Source of the DNA: an uncultured Collinsella sp.
GTDB taxonomy: Bacteria; Actinomycetota; Coriobacteriia; Coriobacteriales; Coriobacteriaceae
Direction of reading: 5' to 3'
Assembly: GCA_905211615.1 (NCBI GenBank)
Contig: CAJMBB010000097.1
Span: 1-7,328, forward strand
Length of the DNA: 7,328 nt
Notes under the pieces: generated by a model
Databases searched by the model: none
What the model saw: the letters and a program-made list of their open reading frames with translations, nothing else
What the model was told of the DNA's origin: nothing
Part shown: positions 1-5,275 of the stretch, in pieces
Position numbering within the stretch: position 1 is the stretch's first letter
How the letters are laid out: the number at the start of each line of letters is the position of its first letter
Position numbers and translations under genes: made by a program

Positions 1-617
1 GCTCTCCCTTTGCCGACCAGTCCGGCGACGCCGGCTTCACCCGCACGCCGAGCGACGACGCGTGCGCCTACACCTGGGATCTCGCGCTTACCAAGCGCGG
101 CAGCGACGGCGACAAGCCGCTTGCCGGGGCGGTCCTGAGCATCGCCGACGACCGCGGTCGCACACTGGCGGCCGACGGCACGTGGGATGCGGAGGGCAAG
201 GCCACCGTCACCACGGGCGAGGACGGCCGCGTGACCGTCTCGGGCGTGGACTCGGGCAAGCTGGAGGTCCGCGAGCTCAAGGCGCCCAAGAGCTACACCG
301 CCTTCGAGGGCACGCGCTCTGTGACGGTCAAGGCCGAGGGTCTGGACGTCGACCAGGTGGCCGCCGCCAAGCCCAAACTCACCATCACGGCCGAGTCGCC
401 CCTGCGCGCCGACAGCGCGGACGGGTCGACGGGCAGCCTGGAGGTGTCGCTCATCAACACGCCCACCGGCACACCCCCTAGCATTACCACCGGAGGCTTT
501 ATGCCCTCGACTGGCGATATGGCAATGTACGCCGCGGCCGCCGCAGCGGTCGCCGGAGCCGCGCTCATCGTGGTCGCGCTCCTGGTCAAGCGGGGGGGTG
601 GCAGCCATAAAGAGTAG
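1..617 (+). CDS. Sortase-anchored SpaA/Cna-B-type surface adhesin or tip pilin, 3' part only
   Basis: The reading frame beginning at base 3 is open from the window edge to the TAG at 615-617, giving about 204 C-terminal residues; the N-terminus lies upstream. The visible part has one Cna-B/SpaA-like beta-sandwich: a lysine-containing first strand (LALTKRG), a PLAGAVLSI strand, and an E-box-like segment LEVRELKAPKSY with its glutamate at 273-275, which resembles the YxLxETxAPxGY box of isopeptide-forming pilin domains. The C-terminus is a cell-wall sorting signal: MPSTG (501-515), an Ala/Val-rich membrane helix, then a short tail with Lys, Arg and His (KRGGGSHKE). The protein would be exported and linked to a pilus or to peptidoglycan by a sortase. 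Its place before the major pilin fits a tip or accessory subunit, but the ligand cannot be told. MPSTG instead of LPxTG is unusual. Third codon positions are strongly G/C. The family call is firm; the tip role is inference. Confidence 0.85.
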   Translation, partial: SPFADQSGDAGFTRTPSDDACAYTWDLALTKRGSDGDKPLAGAVLSIADDRGRTLAADGTWDAEGKATVTTGEDGRVTVSGVDSGKLEVRELKAPKSYTAFEGTRSVTVKAEGLDVDQVAAAKPKLTITAESPLRADSADGSTGSLEVSLINTPTGTPPSITTGGFMPSTGDMAMYAAAAAAVAGAALIVVALLVKRGGGSHKE

Positions 618-712
618 CTGGCAGCCCCACAGAGAGCGGGGCGAGACGTAGCGAAGTAGATGCTAAGACACAGACAGATGATGACCGATCGAATGAGAAC
701 TAACCGGAAAAC

Positions 713-717
713 GGAGG
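713..717 (+). promoter_or_regulatory. Ribosome binding site that sets the pilin start
   Basis: GGAGG lies 8 bases before the ATG at 726. An in-frame ATG further upstream at 660 has no such site and would put a charged 22-residue extension in front of the signal peptide, so 726 is preferred. The 618-725 gap otherwise holds only a weak GCCCC/GGGGC hairpin (624-642) with no T-run. I see no clear promoter there, so co-transcription with the upstream adhesin is possible. Confidence 0.8.
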
Positions 718-725
718 AAAAGAAG

Positions 726-2453
726 ATGAGCATGAACAAGAACATCGCACGCCTGGCAGTAACGGCAGGCCTCACAGCAGCGCTGAGCTTCGGCGGCGTG
801 ATGGCCCCGGTGACCATGGCGTTTGCTGATGATGCGACGGGCAGCATCACGATCAATAAGGTCGACGACGCCAACAAGGACAATACGTTCAAGGCTTATC
901 AGATCTTCAAGGCAAAAGTCGTTGACGGGAAAGACAAAGGTAAGGTTGCTTCCGATATTGAATGGTCAAGTACGAATATCGGAGCCAAAGTGATCTCTGC
1001 CATTCGGGGATCTGCCCAGTACAAGGAGATTGTGGGTACGGACGGCACCAAGGCGCTTGCGAACGATGCCACCGCCCCGGCTGTTGCTGAATGGCTTTCT
1101 AAAAATGTGACGGGCACTTCTGCCAGCACGGGAACCAGCAGCGCGGGCACGCGTGTCGCTCCTGGTGATGTTCTGTATGCAATTGCGGCTGCTGTTGCAG
1201 GCGAGACCCCTGCGGGAAATTCCATTAAAGTGGGCACTCCGTGGACGCGTCCGGACACTAATAAAGATGGCCTTTACGGCGATGGCTATTACCTGTTCGT
1301 GTCGGACAGTCTTAAGGAGGACAAGCCGAATACTGGCACCTCTCCGATTTTTGCGATTGTTGGTGGCGACTCCGTGACCGTTACCGAGAAGACCAGCATT
1401 CCTACCGTGAGCAAGAAGGTCAAGGACGACAGGTCGAACAGCAACTGGGCGGACAAGGCCGATTCGCAGATGGGCCAGAACGTAAACTACCAGCTTACCG
1501 GCACTGTTGCTGACAACGTTGCGTCCTTTAGCGCGTACAAGTATGAGTTCTACGACGAACTGTCCGCCGGCCTGACCGCAGACGAAGACAGCATCAAGGT
1601 TTACGCCGGGACGGATCGTGGTACTGCAAAAGAGATCACGGCAGGCAACAACTACACTGCTGACGTCACCGCCGACGAAGCCACCGGCAAGTCGACCCTG
1701 ACTGTCAAGTTCACCGACCTCAAGACCGCCGTGGCCGATCTCTCCGCGCAGACGAAGATTTATGTTGAGTATACCGCCAAGCTCGACCCCCAAAAGGACG
1801 CCAATATCGTCGTGGGCGGCAACGGCAACGAGAACACCGTCACGCTCGTTTACTCCAACAACCCCATGGAAGAGGGTACCGGCACCTCCGTGCCCGACAC
1901 CGTGCGCGACTACACCTACGCGCTCAAGCTCGTCAAGGAGGATTCTGCCAACGATGCCATTAAGCTCGAGGGAGTAAAGTTCTCCATCCAAGCTACCGAG
2001 CCCGACGATTCCAACTCCAAGGATCTGTACGTCCAAGAAGATGGCTCGCTTGGTTCCAACGAGCATGAGTTCGCGACTAATAAAAACGGCGAGATTGACG
2101 TCAAGGGCCTTGACGCCGGCACCTACACCGTCAAGGAAACCCATGCCCTCAACGACTATAACACCCTGCCCAAATTTACCTTCACCATCTCCGCGTCCGA
2201 TCTCAACCAGGACGAGGGCAATAACACCCTGACCGTCACCGCGACCAAGGGCGAATCCGACCTCGTCCTCGATCCGGTCGTCAACGGCGGCACCGTCACC
2301 CTAACCGTCAAGAACAAGAAGGGCTCTGGCCTTCCGCTGACCGGTCTCAACGGCGTGACCTTCACTTGGATCGCTGGTGGCGCGGTGCTGTGCATCGGCG
2401 TGGCGCACCTCATCCGCAGCCGTAAGCAGGCCGAGGAGTCCGAGCAGGAGTAA
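726..2453 (+). CDS. Major pilin subunit, SpaA/FimA-type with isopeptide-forming domains and LPLTG anchor
   Basis: This 575-residue protein is a secreted, sortase-polymerised pilus backbone subunit. Residues 1-34 form a signal peptide (MNKN, hydrophobic core, cleavage likely after A-F-A34). An N-terminal domain (about 40-225) opens with the SITINKVDD and KAYQIFKAK strands typical of backbone pilins. A second domain (about 227-380) begins with TVSKKVKD, where K230, K231 or K233 is the likely pilin-motif lysine used for polymerisation, and contains YQLTGTV and YEFYDELSAGL, a pattern of the isopeptide-forming fimbrial family. A Cna-B domain (about 394-532) has LKLVK near residue 400, an E-box YTVKETHALNDY with E471, and N530 as a plausible isopeptide partner. 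LPLTG (536-540), a membrane helix and a short charged tail complete the sorting signal. Codons in about the first third, especially 890-1380, are richer in A/T at third positions than those after 1680, suggesting a mosaic gene. The sortase at 5276 is the obvious partner. The assignment is strong; individual bond residues are inferred. Confidence 0.93.
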   Translation: MSMNKNIARLAVTAGLTAALSFGGVMAPVTMAFADDATGSITINKVDDANKDNTFKAYQIFKAKVVDGKDKGKVASDIEWSSTNIGAKVISAIRGSAQYKEIVGTDGTKALANDATAPAVAEWLSKNVTGTSASTGTSSAGTRVAPGDVLYAIAAAVAGETPAGNSIKVGTPWTRPDTNKDGLYGDGYYLFVSDSLKEDKPNTGTSPIFAIVGGDSVTVTEKTSIPTVSKKVKDDRSNSNWADKADSQMGQNVNYQLTGTVADNVASFSAYKYEFYDELSAGLTADEDSIKVYAGTDRGTAKEITAGNNYTADVTADEATGKSTLTVKFTDLKTAVADLSAQTKIYVEYTAKLDPQKDANIVVGGNGNENTVTLVYSNNPMEEGTGTSVPDTVRDYTYALKLVKEDSANDAIKLEGVKFSIQATEPDDSNSKDLYVQEDGSLGSNEHEFATNKNGEIDVKGLDAGTYTVKETHALNDYNTLPKFTFTISASDLNQDEGNNTLTVTATKGESDLVLDPVVNGGTVTLTVKNKKGSGLPLTGLNGVTFTWIAGGAVLCIGVAHLIRSRKQAEESEQE

Positions 2454-2552
2454 CGCTCGCTCACCCATCCCTTTGGCAGGTGGGATGTGATGGCCATGAG
2501 ACTTGCGGACACTTTCTCGTCCATCCACGTTCTTGCTTTGCCATTCTCTTTT

Positions 2553-2589
2553 CGGGGCAGACTCCACACTGGAGTCTGCCCCGTTTTTT
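2553..2589 (+). terminator. Strong intrinsic terminator after the major pilin
   Basis: A perfect 13 bp stem, CGGGGCAGACTCC (2553-2565) with GGAGTCTGCCCCG (2571-2583), encloses the 5-base loop ACACT and is followed by six T (2584-2589). It lies 100 bases after the pilin stop and should end most transcripts there, separating pilin expression from downstream genes including the sortase. The stretch 2454-2552 before it holds no gene. Confidence 0.95.
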
Positions 2590-2625
2590 GAGATAACGCA
2601 GGCAGCCTCCACCGTCCGATGCGGA

Positions 2626-2734
2626 CTCATCCGTCATCGCGTTTCTTGACTCGTATGAGGTTCGGTTTAAGGTCCGTAGGCGCTCGCGCGGTGCGGACGG
2701 TGGAAGGCATTTGCGCCGCAACAAGCGCAAATAA
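2626..2734 (+). pseudogene. 5'-truncated remnant of the small membrane-protein gene at 3061
   Basis: In one frame this encodes SSVIAFLDSYEVRFKVRRRS and onward to a TAA at 2732-2734, nearly matching residues 17-49 of the intact protein at 3061-3210. The start codon, ribosome binding site and first half of the membrane helix are missing, and the frame is closed upstream by a TAA near 2594 with no usable start between. Relative to the intact copy there is one codon-sized insertion (near 2719-2724) that keeps the frame, so the decay is mainly at the 5' end. Confidence 0.75.
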
Positions 2735-2735
2735 G

Positions 2736-2763
2736 AATGCCCGGGGTTAGAGGCCCGGGCATT
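2736..2763 (+). terminator. Hairpin after the truncated small gene (possible two-way terminator)
   Basis: AATGCCCGGG (2736-2745) pairs perfectly with CCCGGGCATT (2754-2763) around an 8-base loop GTTAGAGG. It sits 1 base past the remnant's stop. There is no real T-run on the + side (TTAACAA), while read leftwards the hairpin is followed by CTTATTTG, which is more T-rich. The same stem occurs in copy B with a different loop, which argues that the stem is maintained. Confidence 0.6.
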
Positions 2764-2837
2764 TAACAACACCGGAAACTGGTCGCCAGCGCTCCAAAGT
2801 ACTTACGCGGGGTGCGTCGTTTCCTGTAGTTATTGTA

Positions 2838-2863
2838 TCCCGAATCTCCCCGCCGATTCGAGA
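2838..2863. repeat. Inverted repeat, copy A of the second hairpin
   Basis: TCCCGAATC (2838-2846) faces GATTCGAGA (2855-2863) across the 8-base loop TCCCCGCC, 8 of 9 pairs. The corresponding arms in copy B pair perfectly. The role is unknown: it could be an RNA hairpin or a binding site. Confidence 0.65.
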
Positions 2864-2930
2864 CATTTTGAAAACGCAAACACGCCGGGCAAATCCGGAC
2901 AATGCGGCAGGCCCTCTGAGCGGGGAACCG

Positions 2931-2960
2931 TGTTTGTAACTCTCGAACAAATGTTTGTAA
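2931..2960. repeat. Short direct repeat with embedded palindrome upstream of the small gene
   Basis: TGTTTGTAA occurs at 2931-2939 and again at 2952-2960, start to start 21 bp (two helical turns). ACAAA (2947-2951) and TTTGT (2954-2958) form a small palindrome over the second copy. This layout could be a regulator site about 100 bases before the small gene, but no well-formed promoter is visible beside it. TAAAAT at 2999-3004 is the nearest -10-like string and lacks a matching -35. Confidence 0.3.
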
Positions 2961-3060
2961 AAATCGCGTTTACCAGCTGTAAGTGCAAGTACTCGCAGTA
3001 AAATGGCCTTGCGACGCATCCCGTGCGCGGGCGGCCGACGACTCGATCGGAGGTCCCCAA

Positions 3061-3210
3061 ATGCTGAAATTCCTTAACGCGCTCGCCGCCCTCGCGGCGG
3101 TGGGCTCGTTCGTCATCGCGTTTCTTGACTCGTATGAGGTTCGGTTTAAGGTCCGTAAGCGCACGCGCGGTGCGGATGGTGGACGGCATTTGCGCCGAAA
3201 GCGCAAATAA
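3061..3210 (+). CDS. Small membrane protein, 49 residues, unknown function
   Basis: The ATG at 3061 is preceded by GGAGGT (3049-3054) with 6 bases of spacing, a very good start signal, and the frame ends at TAA 3208-3210. Residues 3-22 (KFLNALAALAAVGSFVIAFL) form one hydrophobic helix. They are followed by DSYEVRFKVRKR and a very basic, Arg/Lys-rich C-terminus, so the predicted form is a single-pass inner-membrane peptide with a positive tail. Similarity between the coding parts of this gene and the truncated copy at 2626-2734 supports it being a real gene. I do not recognise a family. Size, shape, duplication and the flanking hairpins resemble type I toxin peptides, but nothing in the residues proves this. 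It could equally be a phage-derived or stress-related small membrane protein. Confidence 0.7.
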   Translation: MLKFLNALAALAAVGSFVIAFLDSYEVRFKVRKRTRGADGGRHLRRKRK

Positions 3211-3211
3211 G

Positions 3212-3239
3212 AATGCCCGGGGGTAGGATCCCGGGCATT
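3212..3239 (+). terminator. Hairpin directly after the small membrane-protein gene
   Basis: AATGCCCGGG (3212-3221) pairs perfectly with CCCGGGCATT (3230-3239) around the loop GGTAGGAT. It starts 1 base past the stop codon. The stem is identical to that in copy A while half of the loop bases differ, consistent with selection on the structure. The T-run is poor on the + side; read leftwards it is followed by CTTATTTG, so it may act in both directions. Confidence 0.65.
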
Positions 3240-3315
3240 TAACAAAACCAGAAAACTAGGCCGCCCGCGCTCTCGTACACTTACGCGGGATGCGTCGTTT
3301 TCTATTGACATTGTA

Positions 3316-3341
3316 TCCCGAATCGCCCCGCCGATTCGGGA
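3316..3341. repeat. Inverted repeat, copy B of the second hairpin
   Basis: TCCCGAATC (3316-3324) pairs perfectly with GATTCGGGA (3333-3341) around GCCCCGCC, followed by CATTTTG. On the - strand a TACAAT string (3315 down to 3310) lies just after it and could be a -10 box for a leftward RNA, but the -35 position (CGAATC) is poor. TTGACA on the + strand at 3305-3310 has no matching -10. Confidence 0.6.
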
Positions 3342-3377
3342 CATTTTGAAAACGCAAATGCTGGCTTATGCACGAAA

Positions 3378-3428
3378 GGAATCTCGTTAATTCCGAAAAT
3401 TATGTATAATTCCAATTTAAACTGGAAT
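3378..3428 (+). promoter_or_regulatory. Promoter with overlapping palindromic operator for the wHTH-nucleotidyltransferase pair
   Basis: A consensus -10 box TATAAT occurs at 3405-3410; the -35 position (TCTCGT, 17-base spacer) is weak, as expected where a regulator also acts. A 20 bp palindrome, ATTCCAATTT (3409-3418) with AAACTGGAAT (3419-3428), matches at 9 of 10 pairs and overlaps the end of the -10 box and the expected transcription start. A second inverted pair of the same half-site, GGAAT (3378-3382) and ATTCC (3390-3394), flanks the -35 region. Such spacing suits repression by the winged-helix product encoded just downstream. The palindrome is seen; the autoregulation is inferred. Confidence 0.5.
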
Positions 3429-3440
3429 CAAACGAAAACG

Positions 3441-4409
3441 ATGGAAATGAACGAAGCGCTAATCTACTTACAAGAAGCACTAGGCCTCTCTGCCAAGACC
3501 AAAACTTGGCCTGGATCCGCACACTTGCCGCTGCATCTGCGGGCGATTGAGGTCCGCGCTGTTGATGCAAACGGTTTTTCGTTTTTGCTTGCAAGTTTGC
3601 CTACTGGCGTCGGGCTTCCCGAGGCTAAGAGGGCCTATAGTCAGCTAGCCTTGCGCGCGGAAACTCCTGTTGTCGTTTCGTTTCCTGATGCCGATGCACG
3701 TCAGCGCAAAGCATTGGTCGCACAAGGGATTCCCTTTGTCTGCCCAGGTAGACAGGCTTTTCTTCCATTTATGGGCACGGCCTGCACGGAGAGGGGCGGT
3801 GTCCGGTTTCACAATCACGCGACCAAGATGTCACCCAACGCGCAGGCTGCCGCAATCTGGGGAGCCGCCCAGGAGCCATATCGCCCCTATGACCTTTGTC
3901 GTGCGCTTGGCATTTCGGCAAGCCGTGCGAGTGAGGCCATAACCGAGCTTGTCGACAGGGGGCTCGCGAGGCGCGAGCGTTGCGAGCGACGTGTCGTCGT
4001 GTTCCCTGTTGCCGTTGATCTTCTGCTCAGCGAACACATGGCAGAGCTCTCCTCGCCTGTCTCGAAGGTCTTTTTTGCAAGGAAGGCGCCGCAGATCGAC
4101 TATCTTGTTGACGCCGGGGAGACGGCGCTCGCTGCGCGTTCGATGCTCGCTGCGCCGGGCATGGAACAAAAGGCCGTCTTAAGAAGTGCATGGCGTCAAC
4201 TGAGCAACCTCGAAGTCGCAAACGGGGAGTTGCCGGATAACGAAACGGCGATGATCCAAGTGTGGCGTTATGCACCCGTGTTTGCCGACTCCTCCCGCGT
4301 CGATGACATTTCGCTTGCGCTATCTTTGGCGGCAATCGACGATGAGCGAATTCAGCTCGAAGTCGATCGCATGTTTGGAAAGGAATATCCATGGCAAGAA
4401 GCGCTGTAG
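3441..4409 (+). CDS. Winged-helix (MarR/AbiEi-like) protein, probable antitoxin and autorepressor
   Basis: This is a 322-residue protein of the type encoded upstream of nucleotidyltransferase toxins. The N-terminal ~125 residues form an alpha/beta region of unknown role. A DNA-binding winged helix follows at about 130-182: AQAAAIWGAAQEPYRPYDLC, then LGISASRASEAITELVDRGL as helix-turn-helix and a basic wing (RRERCERR). The remaining ~140 residues have no motif I can name. The frame is also open from an ATG at 3402, but that codon overlaps the TATAAT box and has no ribosome site. The ATG at 3441 (or 3447, MNEALIYLQEALGL) follows the predicted transcription start, though with only a weak GGAA upstream. 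The next gene starts 19 bases inside this one, so the two are translationally coupled. Codon use is more A/T-rich than in the sortase or gat genes, suggesting acquisition. Antitoxin function is inferred from the pairing; a plain transcription regulator is the alternative. Confidence 0.72.
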   Translation: MEMNEALIYLQEALGLSAKTKTWPGSAHLPLHLRAIEVRAVDANGFSFLLASLPTGVGLPEAKRAYSQLALRAETPVVVSFPDADARQRKALVAQGIPFVCPGRQAFLPFMGTACTERGGVRFHNHATKMSPNAQAAAIWGAAQEPYRPYDLCRALGISASRASEAITELVDRGLARRERCERRVVVFPVAVDLLLSEHMAELSSPVSKVFFARKAPQIDYLVDAGETALAARSMLAAPGMEQKAVLRSAWRQLSNLEVANGELPDNETAMIQVWRYAPVFADSSRVDDISLALSLAAIDDERIQLEVDRMFGKEYPWQEAL

Positions 4410-5164
4410 AAGGTCTCCAAGAATTTCAGCAGCATATGCAAGAAGCTGCAGGATCGTATGCCCTTATCGGCGGCACGGCATGCGACATTTTGCTCGCGGA
4501 GGCGGGACTTCCGTTTAGGATGACTCACGATTTTGATGTGGTAATTGTCGCCGATGACCGGTTGCCTCAGACGGCAGAAGCTATATGGACTTTGGTGCGT
4601 GATGGCGGTTACCGCTGCGGCTGGGGCGAAGGCAAAGGCTCATGTTTTTATCGGTTTACAGAGCCTAAGAGGCCGGGTTACCCCCATATGATCGAGCTCT
4701 TCGCGAAGTGCCCCGACTTTCTAAAGGGTCGTGAGGGGATTGATGTGGCACCAATTCACGTTGATGAAAACGTAAGCAGTCTTTCGGCAATTTTGTTGGA
4801 CGATGCTTACTACAGCTTGTTCCTTCAGGGAATTCGGACCGTAGACGGCGTTTCGGTCCTGGGTACGGAATACATTGTCCCGTTCAAAGCGAAGGCGTAT
4901 CTCGACCTAAAAGCCAGAAGGGAAGCGGGGGAGAACGTTGATTCGAGGAAGGTAAAAAAGCATAAACGCGATGCGCTGAGGCTTGCTCAGCTGCTTGGCG
5001 AGTCGGAAGGTGTCGACCTGGGCGGAGAACTGAAGGACGATATGCTTGCGTTTGTTAAAGATTGCGAGGTGGGCGACGTCAATCTGAAACAGATTGGGAT
5101 TGCGGGCGTAACGATGGCGCAGTTGCTCGAGACGATGAAAGCAACATATGGCTTGATTAGTTGA
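4391..5164 (+). CDS. Nucleotidyltransferase-fold protein, AbiEii/MenT-like probable toxin
   Basis: This 257-residue protein has the marks of a minimal DNA polymerase beta-type nucleotidyltransferase. A GGTA turn (27-30) is followed by R43, T45 and the metal-binding pair D47-x-D49 (MTHDFDVVIV), and E102 (HMIELF) is the likely third carboxylate. A later helix block, PFKAKAYLDLKARREAGENV with DSRKVKKHKRDALRL (K166, K168, D172, K190, H191, D194), recalls the lysine/aspartate motifs of AbiEii and MenT toxins, which transfer nucleotides (for MenT, to tRNA ends). AAAGGA at 4379-4384 gives a good start at 4391, overlapping the wHTH gene by 19 bases. The protein is cytoplasmic, with no signal peptide or membrane segment. 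Family knowledge suggests a growth-arresting or phage-defence toxin controlled by the upstream partner. All core residues seem present, so it is probably active. Alternative: a non-toxic nucleotidyltransferase such as a substrate-modifying enzyme. Substrate cannot be read from sequence. Confidence 0.75.
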   Translation: MARSAVEGLQEFQQHMQEAAGSYALIGGTACDILLAEAGLPFRMTHDFDVVIVADDRLPQTAEAIWTLVRDGGYRCGWGEGKGSCFYRFTEPKRPGYPHMIELFAKCPDFLKGREGIDVAPIHVDENVSSLSAILLDDAYYSLFLQGIRTVDGVSVLGTEYIVPFKAKAYLDLKARREAGENVDSRKVKKHKRDALRLAQLLGESEGVDLGGELKDDMLAFVKDCEVGDVNLKQIGIAGVTMAQLLETMKATYGLIS

Positions 5165-5260
5165 GTGGGGTAACGTGGCCCGGACGGTGCAGTCTAGCGG
5201 CGTTGTCCGGCGCGGAAGCTTGCTAATCGGCTATTATTTGTTTAGACAACCTGAGCTATA

Positions 5261-5266
5261 GAGGAG
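5261..5266 (+). promoter_or_regulatory. Ribosome binding site of the sortase gene
   Basis: GAGGAG lies 9 bases before the ATG at 5276 and favours that start over the in-frame ATG at 5297. The 5165-5260 gap holds a weak CCGGAC/GTCCGG inverted repeat (5180-5185, 5205-5210) without T-run, and AT-rich sequence (5222-5249) that may contain a promoter, though I cannot place -35 and -10 boxes with confidence. Confidence 0.65.
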
Positions 5267-5275
5267 TGACCGGCG

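Larger units (their letters stand above)
2626..2880. repeat. Direct repeat unit, copy A (5'-truncated gene plus two hairpins)
   Basis: This ~255 bp stretch is repeated in the same orientation at 3105-3358, roughly 85-90% identical by eye. It spans the 3' two-thirds of a small gene, a GC-rich hairpin, a less conserved spacer, a second hairpin and a shared ending (CATTTTGAAAACGCAAA). Similarity starts at the CTC of 2626-2628 and stops after 2880. Upstream sequences of the two copies are unrelated. The 2881-3060 segment between the copies is unique; I see no gene in it beyond the leader of the small gene at 3061. Confidence 0.9.
3105..3358. repeat. Direct repeat unit, copy B (intact small gene)
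   Basis: This is the second copy of the unit at 2626-2880. It carries the 3' part of the intact small gene, the AATGCCCGGG hairpin, a spacer with most of the substitutions, the CCCGAATC hairpin and the common ending up to 3358. The copies lie 479 bp apart, start to start. No transposase or terminal inverted repeats are visible, so tandem duplication or insertion of a dispersed genomic repeat are both possible. Confidence 0.9.

Noticed and set aside
660..725. Upstream start for the major pilin
   Set aside because: No ribosome site, and it would bury the signal peptide behind a charged extension; GGAGG points to 726.
966..2144. 392-residue open frame on the - strand, opposite the major pilin
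   Set aside because: It lies wholly inside the pilin gene, is rich in Gly/Val as expected for an antisense shadow of GC-biased codons, and shows no recognisable domain.
2970..3344. - strand frames starting MSRIGG in both copies of the repeat unit
   Set aside because: The first ~20 residues are alike in both copies only because the DNA is duplicated; the frame is not held to the end in copy A and no ribosome site is evident.
3402..3440. Longer start for the winged-helix gene
   Set aside because: The ATG overlaps the TATAAT box and the added residues are encoded by the palindrome; there is no ribosome site. Kept as an alternative only.
5180..5210. Possible terminator after the nucleotidyltransferase gene
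   Set aside because: Only a 6 bp stem with a 19-base loop and no T-run; too weak to call.
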